NCBI RefSeq assembly: GCF_900177515.1
Contig: NZ_FXAK01000007.1
Location: forward strand, 2,340,501 to 2,404,500
Reading direction: 5' to 3'
DNA length: 64,000 nt
Origin: Azospirillum oryzae
GTDB lineage: Bacteria; Pseudomonadota; Alphaproteobacteria; Azospirillales; Azospirillaceae
The position numbers and the translations under genes are program-made. The notes under the pieces were generated by a model that saw only the letters and a list, made by a program, of their open reading frames with translations, was not told where the DNA came from and searched no databases. Shown piece after piece: positions 59,287 through 64,000 of this stretch. Positions within the stretch are counted from its first letter, which is position 1. Each line of letters opens with the position of its first letter.

Positions 59287-60897
59287 ATGACCAGCTTCAG
59301 GCGCGGCCTTATTGCCCAGACCGTTCTCGGCGCCGCCGCTCTCGCCCTCGTCAGCCTCACCGCCCCCGCCATGGCCGCCACGCCCAAGGATGCGCTGGTG
59401 ATGGCGTGGCAGTTCGACGACATCGTCAGCCTCGACCCCGGCGAGATCTTCGAGCTGTCGGGCGCGGAATACAGCGCCCAGGTCTATGACCGCCTGATCC
59501 ATTTCGACGTCAACGACGTCAGCAAGATCGAGGGCGAGGTCGCCGAAAGCTGGACCGTGTCGCCCGACGGCAAGACCTTCACCTTCAAGATCCGCAATGG
59601 CATCAATTTCCATTCCGGCAACCCGCTGACCGCCGACGACGTGGCATGGTCCTTCGCCCGCGCGGTGAAGATGAACAAGGGACCGGCCTTCATCCTGACC
59701 CAGTTCGGCCTGACCCCGGACAATGTCGACCAGATGGTGCGCGCCACCGATCCGCACACGCTGGTCTTCACCACCGACAAGGCCTATGCCCCGACCTTCG
59801 TGCTCTACTGCCTGACCGCCGACGTCGCGTCGGTCATCGATTCCAAGCTGGTGAAGAGCAAGGAGAAGGACGGCGATTTCGGCGCCGGCTGGCTGAAGAC
59901 CAACTCCGCCGGCTCCGGCCCCTTCATCCTGAAGCAGTGGAAGCCGAGCGAGCTGCTGACCTTCGACGCCAACACGAAATACTGGCGCGGCGCGCCGAAG
60001 CTGAAGCGCGTGCTGATCCGCCACATCGCGGAACCGGCGACCCAGCGCCTGCTGCTGGAGAAGGGCGATGTCGACGTCGCGCGCAACCTGAAGCCGGAGC
60101 AGTTCGAACCGCTGAAGTCCAGCGACGCCATCCGTCTGGTCCAGGCGCCGAAGGGCACGCTGTGGTACCTCAGCCTGAACCAGAAGGTCCCCGCCCTGGC
60201 CAAGCCCGAGGTGCGCGAGGCCTTCAAGTATCTGGTCGATTACGACGGCATGGCCGGCTCGATCATGAACGGCATTGGCACCGTCCATCAGGCCTTCCTG
60301 CCCAAGGGCTTCCTGGGCGCCGTCAACGACAACCCCTACAAGTACGATCCGGCCAAGGCGAAGGAACTGCTGGCGAAGGCCGGCTATCCCGACGGCTTCA
60401 CCGTCAGCATGGACGTGCGCAACACCAACCCGACCCAGGACATGGCCCAGGCGATCCAGGCCAGCGCCGCCAAGGCCGGCGTGAAGATCGAGATCATCCC
60501 CGGCGACGGCAAGCAGGTGCTGACCAAGTTCCGCGCCCGCAACCATGAACTGATGATCCAGCAGTGGGGCGCGGATTACCAGGATCCGAACTCCAACGCC
60601 GACACCTTCGCTTCCAACCCCGACAACAGCGACGACGCCAAGTCGAAGCCGCTGGCCTGGCGCAACGCCTGGGACATTCCGGAACTGACCAAGAAGACCG
60701 CCGCCGCGGTCGAGGAACGCGACAGCGCCAAGCGCGCCAAGATGTACGAGGAACTGCAGCGCTCGGTCCTGGCCGATTCGCCCTTCGTCATCATGTTCCA
60801 GCAGACCGAGATGGTGGCCGAGCGCAAGGACGTCACCGGCCTCGTCTGGGGCCCGAGCTTCGACACCAACTACTACTGGAAGGCCGAGAAGAAGTAA
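59287..60897 (+). CDS. Periplasmic dipeptide/oligopeptide-binding protein (SBP_bac_5)
   Basis: 536 residues from ATG 59287 with GGGAGA 8 bp upstream. A signal peptide ends at APAMAATPK. The family-5 solute-binding fold is clear from FDDIVSLDPGEIFELSG, YDRLIHFD, SWTVSPDGKTFTFKIRNGINFHSGNPLTADDV and GSGPFILKQWKPSE. It delivers peptides, or possibly opines or nickel, to an ABC importer. Permease and ATPase genes are absent from both sides, so it must work with components encoded elsewhere. Confidence 0.92.
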   Translation: MTSFRRGLIAQTVLGAAALALVSLTAPAMAATPKDALVMAWQFDDIVSLDPGEIFELSGAEYSAQVYDRLIHFDVNDVSKIEGEVAESWTVSPDGKTFTFKIRNGINFHSGNPLTADDVAWSFARAVKMNKGPAFILTQFGLTPDNVDQMVRATDPHTLVFTTDKAYAPTFVLYCLTADVASVIDSKLVKSKEKDGDFGAGWLKTNSAGSGPFILKQWKPSELLTFDANTKYWRGAPKLKRVLIRHIAEPATQRLLLEKGDVDVARNLKPEQFEPLKSSDAIRLVQAPKGTLWYLSLNQKVPALAKPEVREAFKYLVDYDGMAGSIMNGIGTVHQAFLPKGFLGAVNDNPYKYDPAKAKELLAKAGYPDGFTVSMDVRNTNPTQDMAQAIQASAAKAGVKIEIIPGDGKQVLTKFRARNHELMIQQWGADYQDPNSNADTFASNPDNSDDAKSKPLAWRNAWDIPELTKKTAAAVEERDSAKRAKMYEELQRSVLADSPFVIMFQQTEMVAERKDVTGLVWGPSFDTNYYWKAEKK

Positions 60898-60934
60898 GAA
60901 TGCGGCGGGGGCGCCGACCGCGCCCCCTCCCGTC

Positions 60935-61540
60935 TCACCCCCAAGCCCGCGCGTCCTCCACCACGGTGGCGAGGCTGTCGGACAGGCCGGTCAGCACGCC
61001 GCGCTGGATGTCGGCCGCCGGCACCACGCCGCCCTTGCCGTCCGGCAGGTCGCGGGTGGCGGTGGCCGACGCCACGACCGTCACCCGCCAGCCATGATCC
61101 ACCGCCGACCGCGCGGTGCTGCTGACGCAGTTGTGGGTCATGAAGCCGGCGACGATCATCTCCGTCCGCCCGGTATCGCGCGCCACCGTCTGCAAATCCG
61201 TCCCGGCGAAGGCGTTGGCGAGCTTCTTGACGATCACCGGCTCGCCGTCACGCGGGGCAACCGCCGGGACGATCTCCGCCATCGGCCCGGTCGGGTCGAA
61301 CACCGGCGCGCCTGCCGCGGTGTGATGGACGATGTGGATTACCGGCACGCCGTTGGCGCGGGCAAGGGCAAGCAACTCCGCCGCCCGCTCCACCGCCGCA
61401 TCGACGCCGGACAGCCGCAGGGCGCCGTCGGTGTATTCGCGCTGCAGATCGATCAGCACCAGAACCGCCTTGTCGAGCGGCGCGGGCGTGCTCGGCGCGC
61501 CGACGATCTGGCGCAGGGTCCGGGCGGGAAGGGTCGTCAT
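60935..61540 (-). CDS. Isochorismatase-like cysteine hydrolase
   Basis: 201 residues. The triad is visible: Asp in VLVLIDLQREY, Lys in VIVKKLANAF and Cys in GFMTHNCVSSTARSA. The fold is that of nicotinamidase/isochorismatase-type amidohydrolases; the substrate is unknown. It diverges from a LysR gene 85 bp away, the usual arrangement for a target controlled by its adjacent LysR regulator. Confidence 0.9.
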   Translation of the reverse strand: MTTLPARTLRQIVGAPSTPAPLDKAVLVLIDLQREYTDGALRLSGVDAAVERAAELLALARANGVPVIHIVHHTAAGAPVFDPTGPMAEIVPAVAPRDGEPVIVKKLANAFAGTDLQTVARDTGRTEMIVAGFMTHNCVSSTARSAVDHGWRVTVVASATATRDLPDGKGGVVPAADIQRGVLTGLSDSLATVVEDARAWG

Positions 61541-61625
61541 CGGGAGATGCTCCGCTGTCGTTGAATGGTGATGGGCGTCATGCTGCCCCGTTCACCGATG
61601 CGCGGCCATCCATTATCCTTGCACG

Positions 61626-62510
61626 ATGACTGTTCAGAAATTCACAGGCCCGCTCGACTGGGACGATTTGCGCGTCTTCCTGGAACTGGCGCGCGCCGGC
61701 AGCCTGTCGGCGGCGGCGCGCAGCCTGCGGCTTAGCCACGCCACGGTCGGGCGCCGGCTCGCCGCGCTGGAAACCACGCTCGGCCGCAGCCTGATGGAGC
61801 GCCGCCCCGACGGCTATGTCCTGACCCAGGAGGGCGAGAGCGTCCGCGCCCTGGCCGAGGCGATGGACGAGCGGGCGCAGGCGATCCGCCGCTGCGAGGG
61901 CGACGCCGCCGGGCTGACCGGCAGCGTGCGGCTGACCATGACCCAGGGGCTGGCCGACATCTTCCTGATCCCCCGGCTGGGGCCGCTGCGGGCGGCCAAC
62001 CCGTCCCTGGACCTGGAAATCCTCGTCGACAACCGCACCCTCAGCCTCGCCCGGCGGGAGGCCGATCTGGCGATCCGGCTGGCCCGGCCGCAGCGCGGCG
62101 ATCTGGTCGGGCGACGGCTGGCGACGCTGGGCTATGGGCTGTACGCCGCACCGGACGCCCCCGACACGCTGATTGCCTATGACGAGTCGATGGCGGAGTT
62201 GCCGGAGGCGCTGTGGCTGGACCGCCATGGCGGTGGCCGGCGGGTCGCCTTCCGCTCCAACAGCGTGCAGGGCCAGCTTGCGGCGGCGGTCGCCGGCTTC
62301 GGCATCGCCTTCCTGCCCTGCATGTTGGCGGACGGCGTGCCGGGGTTGGAGCGCCGCCCGCTGCCCGGCCCACCATTAACCCGCGAGGCGTGGCTGCTGG
62401 TCCACCGCGACCGCCGCGAGGTGCCGCGGGTGCGGGCGGTGATCGAGCATCTGGTGGCGGTCTTCACCGCCGGGAAGGAGCGGTTGGCGGGAGGCGCCGT
62501 CGCTCAGTAA
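61626..62510 (+). CDS. LysR-family transcriptional regulator
   Basis: 294 residues. The N-terminal winged helix (LRVFLELARAGSLSAAARSLRLSHATVGRRLAALE) is followed by the periplasmic-binding-like effector domain (about 90-290; SVRLTMTQGLADIFLIPRLGPL). It probably regulates the divergent isochorismatase-like gene. The 3' end overlaps truA by 7 bp on opposite strands. Confidence 0.94.
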   Translation: MTVQKFTGPLDWDDLRVFLELARAGSLSAAARSLRLSHATVGRRLAALETTLGRSLMERRPDGYVLTQEGESVRALAEAMDERAQAIRRCEGDAAGLTGSVRLTMTQGLADIFLIPRLGPLRAANPSLDLEILVDNRTLSLARREADLAIRLARPQRGDLVGRRLATLGYGLYAAPDAPDTLIAYDESMAELPEALWLDRHGGGRRVAFRSNSVQGQLAAAVAGFGIAFLPCMLADGVPGLERRPLPGPPLTREAWLLVHRDRREVPRVRAVIEHLVAVFTAGKERLAGGAVAQ

Positions 62511-63241
62511 CGCGCCGCCATGAAATACAGCCCGTCCGACGGGCAGGTCGGCCCGGCCTTGGCGCGGTCGCGGGCCTCCAGCGCGCGGCGGACGTCGTCC
62601 GCGCTCCATTTGCCGGCGCCGACCAGTTCCAGCGTGCCGACCATGTTGCGGACCTGATGGTGCAGGAAGGAGCGCGCGGCGGCATGGACGCGGATTTCCT
62701 CGCCCTGGCGCTCCACATCCAACCGGTCGAGCGTCTTCACCGGCGACTTCGCTTGGCACAGCGCGGCGCGGAAGCTGGTGAAGTCATGCTGGCCGACCAG
62801 CACCTGCGCCGCCGCGTGCATCGCCTCCGCATCCAGCGGACGGGTGACGTGCCACGCCCGGCCGGCATCGAGAGCCAGCGGCGCCCGGCGGTTGACGATG
62901 CGGTAGACATAGGCGCGGCCGGTCGAGGTCAGCCGGGCATGGAAGTCCTCAGCAACCGCCTCCACCTCCAGCACCGCGATGGGGGCCGGCTTCAGGTGGA
63001 AGTTCAGGGCGTCGCGCAGCTTCAGCCCGGTGAAGGGCTTTTCAAGATCGAAATGGCAGACCTGCCCCAGCGCATGCACGCCGGCGTCGGTGCGGCCGGA
63101 GCCATGGACCCGCACCACCTCGCCCGACAGGCGCTGCACCGCCTCTTCCAGGCTCTGCTGAATGGAGGGGCCGTTGTCCTGGCGCTGCCAGCCGACGAAG
63201 GGACGGCCGTCATACTCGACGGTCAGTTTCCAGCGCTGCAC
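62504..63241 (-). CDS. truA: tRNA pseudouridine(38-40) synthase TruA
   Basis: 245 residues from GTG 63241, five bases after the fmt stop. The catalytic Asp lies in SGRTDAGVHALGQVCHF. KLTVEYDGRPFVGWQRQ and FLHHQVRNMVGTLELVG are typical. It modifies uridines 38-40 of the tRNA anticodon arm. It is co-transcribed with fmt, a common alphaproteobacterial order. Confidence 0.96.
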   Translation of the reverse strand: MQRWKLTVEYDGRPFVGWQRQDNGPSIQQSLEEAVQRLSGEVVRVHGSGRTDAGVHALGQVCHFDLEKPFTGLKLRDALNFHLKPAPIAVLEVEAVAEDFHARLTSTGRAYVYRIVNRRAPLALDAGRAWHVTRPLDAEAMHAAAQVLVGQHDFTSFRAALCQAKSPVKTLDRLDVERQGEEIRVHAAARSFLHHQVRNMVGTLELVGAGKWSADDVRRALEARDRAKAGPTCPSDGLYFMAARY

Positions 63242-63246
63242 GGCGG

Positions 63247-64000
63247 TCAGTCCGCGACGGCTTGCGCCGAGACCGGCTGGCCGACCGCCAGCGCGAAGCC
63301 GCGCAGGAAGGCCGCGCCATCCACCGGCGCCTTGCCCGGCCGCTGCACCTTGGTCAGCCGCACCGCACCGTCGGCGCAGGCGACCGTCAGCCGCTCGTCC
63401 AGAAGCGTGCCGGGCGTGCCGGTGCCGGTCGCCGGTTCGGCGGCCAGCACCTTGATGCGCTCGCCGTTGGCCGCATCGAACCAGCAGCCCGGCCACGGCG
63501 TCAGCGCCCGGACCTGCCGCTCGACGTAAGCGGCGGGCTGAGTCCAGTCGAGCCGGCCATCCTCGCGCGTCAGCTTGGCGGCATAGGTGACGCCCTCTTC
63601 CGGCTGCGGCACGGCGGCCAGCGTGCCGGCGGCCAGACCTTCCAGCGCCGGGACGATCATGCGGGCGCCGAGCGCCGCCAGATCGTCATGCAGGCTGCTG
63701 GCGGTGGTGGCGGGGGTGATCGCCACCGTCTCTTTCGAAAGCATGGCGCCGGTGTCGAGCCCGATGTCCATCTGCATGATGGTGATCCCGGTCTCGGCAT
63801 CGCCGGCCAGGATGGAGCGCTGGATCGGCGCCGCTCCGCGCCAGCGCGGCAGCAGCGAGCCATGCACGTTGACGCAACCCAGCCGCGGCGCGTCCAGGAT
63901 CGGCTGCGGCAGGATCAGGCCATAGGCGGCGACCACCGCGACATCGGCCTTCAAGTCGGCGAACTCGGCCTGGGCCTCGGCGTTGCGCAGGCTCTTGGGC
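63247..64000 (-). CDS. fmt: Methionyl-tRNA formyltransferase, 3' part
   Basis: Partial: 251 codons; the 5' end lies beyond the right edge and the frame is open there (PKSLRNAEAQAEFA). The formyltransferase domain shows VAAYGLILPQPILD, VNVHGSLLPRWRGAAPIQRSI (Asn and His of the active site) and DTGAML. The C-terminal domain (TYAAKLTREDGRLDW onward) binds tRNA. It formylates initiator Met-tRNA. truA follows after 5 bp. Confidence 0.97.
   Translation of the reverse strand, partial: PKSLRNAEAQAEFADLKADVAVVAAYGLILPQPILDAPRLGCVNVHGSLLPRWRGAAPIQRSILAGDAETGITIMQMDIGLDTGAMLSKETVAITPATTASSLHDDLAALGARMIVPALEGLAAGTLAAVPQPEEGVTYAAKLTREDGRLDWTQPAAYVERQVRALTPWPGCWFDAANGERIKVLAAEPATGTGTPGTLLDERLTVACADGAVRLTKVQRPGKAPVDGAAFLRGFALAVGQPVSAQAVAD

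Noticed and set aside
1..64000. Insertion sequences, prophage or genomic island
   Set aside because: No transposase, integrase or phage gene was seen, and composition is even apart from short regulatory AT-rich islands near 19.1 and 54.9 kb.

Overview
The window is a gene-dense, very GC-rich chromosomal segment of an alphaproteobacterium. It most resembles Azospirillum or a close relative in Rhodospirillales. The evidence is the F-type che operon with several chemoreceptors, a Tlp1-like receptor ending in PilZ, an Hsp20-DUF1150 pair, a two-domain cold-shock protein, and glnE-bcp and fmt-truA adjacency. No insertion sequence, prophage, CRISPR array, rRNA or tRNA gene was found.

Region 1 (1-12379, all +) is one long run of tightly packed genes. 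It starts inside cheA, continues with cheW, a PAS-containing chemoreceptor, cheR, cheD and cheB, and then changes character. Next come a soluble receptor-like protein that also carries a CheZ-type D-x-x-x-Q motif and a tethered acidic tail, a STAS anti-anti-sigma-type protein, an RsbW-type kinase, and two tandem receiver-PP2C (SpoIIE) proteins. One PP2C keeps its metal-binding aspartates and the other has lost two of them. This looks like a chemosensory array joined to a partner-switching module and is the strongest candidate for an undescribed system.

Region 2 (12.4-23 kb): rpsD on the - strand; a FAD oxidoreductase; an hsp20-DUF1150 pair behind a sigma-32-like promoter; an unrecognised 363-residue protein; a PilZ-tailed chemoreceptor flanked by two tiny paralogous zinc-ribbon membrane proteins; rmuC; a Nudix hydrolase; and a ChaN-PDZ protein.

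Region 3 (23-41 kb): metabolic and envelope genes. These are an SDR, an aminotransferase, a degenerate gamma-glutamyltranspeptidase lipoprotein, a BepA-like M48 protease, a phytase-like secreted protein, a DsbA-like oxidoreductase, a HAD phosphatase, an MT-A70 methyltransferase, a YgjV-Crp/Fnr operon, a double cold-shock protein, an old yellow enzyme, a histidine phosphatase, an NAD(P)H-hydrate dehydratase, RNase T2, aat, anmK and a PhyH-like oxygenase.

Region 4 (41-64 kb): bcp, glnE, a giant AsmA/YhdP-like protein, leuC, a GlcD-like dehydrogenase, a threonylcarbamoyl-AMP synthase, an orphan ParA, two bacterioferritin genes with complementary losses of iron and haem ligands behind a Fur box, tyrS, an unusual lipoprotein-LivH fusion, asd, a peptide-binding protein, an isochorismatase-like hydrolase, a LysR regulator, truA and the 3' part of fmt. 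Three copies of an approximately 110-130 bp palindromic intergenic repeat lie at 24.0, 53.7 and 57.9 kb.
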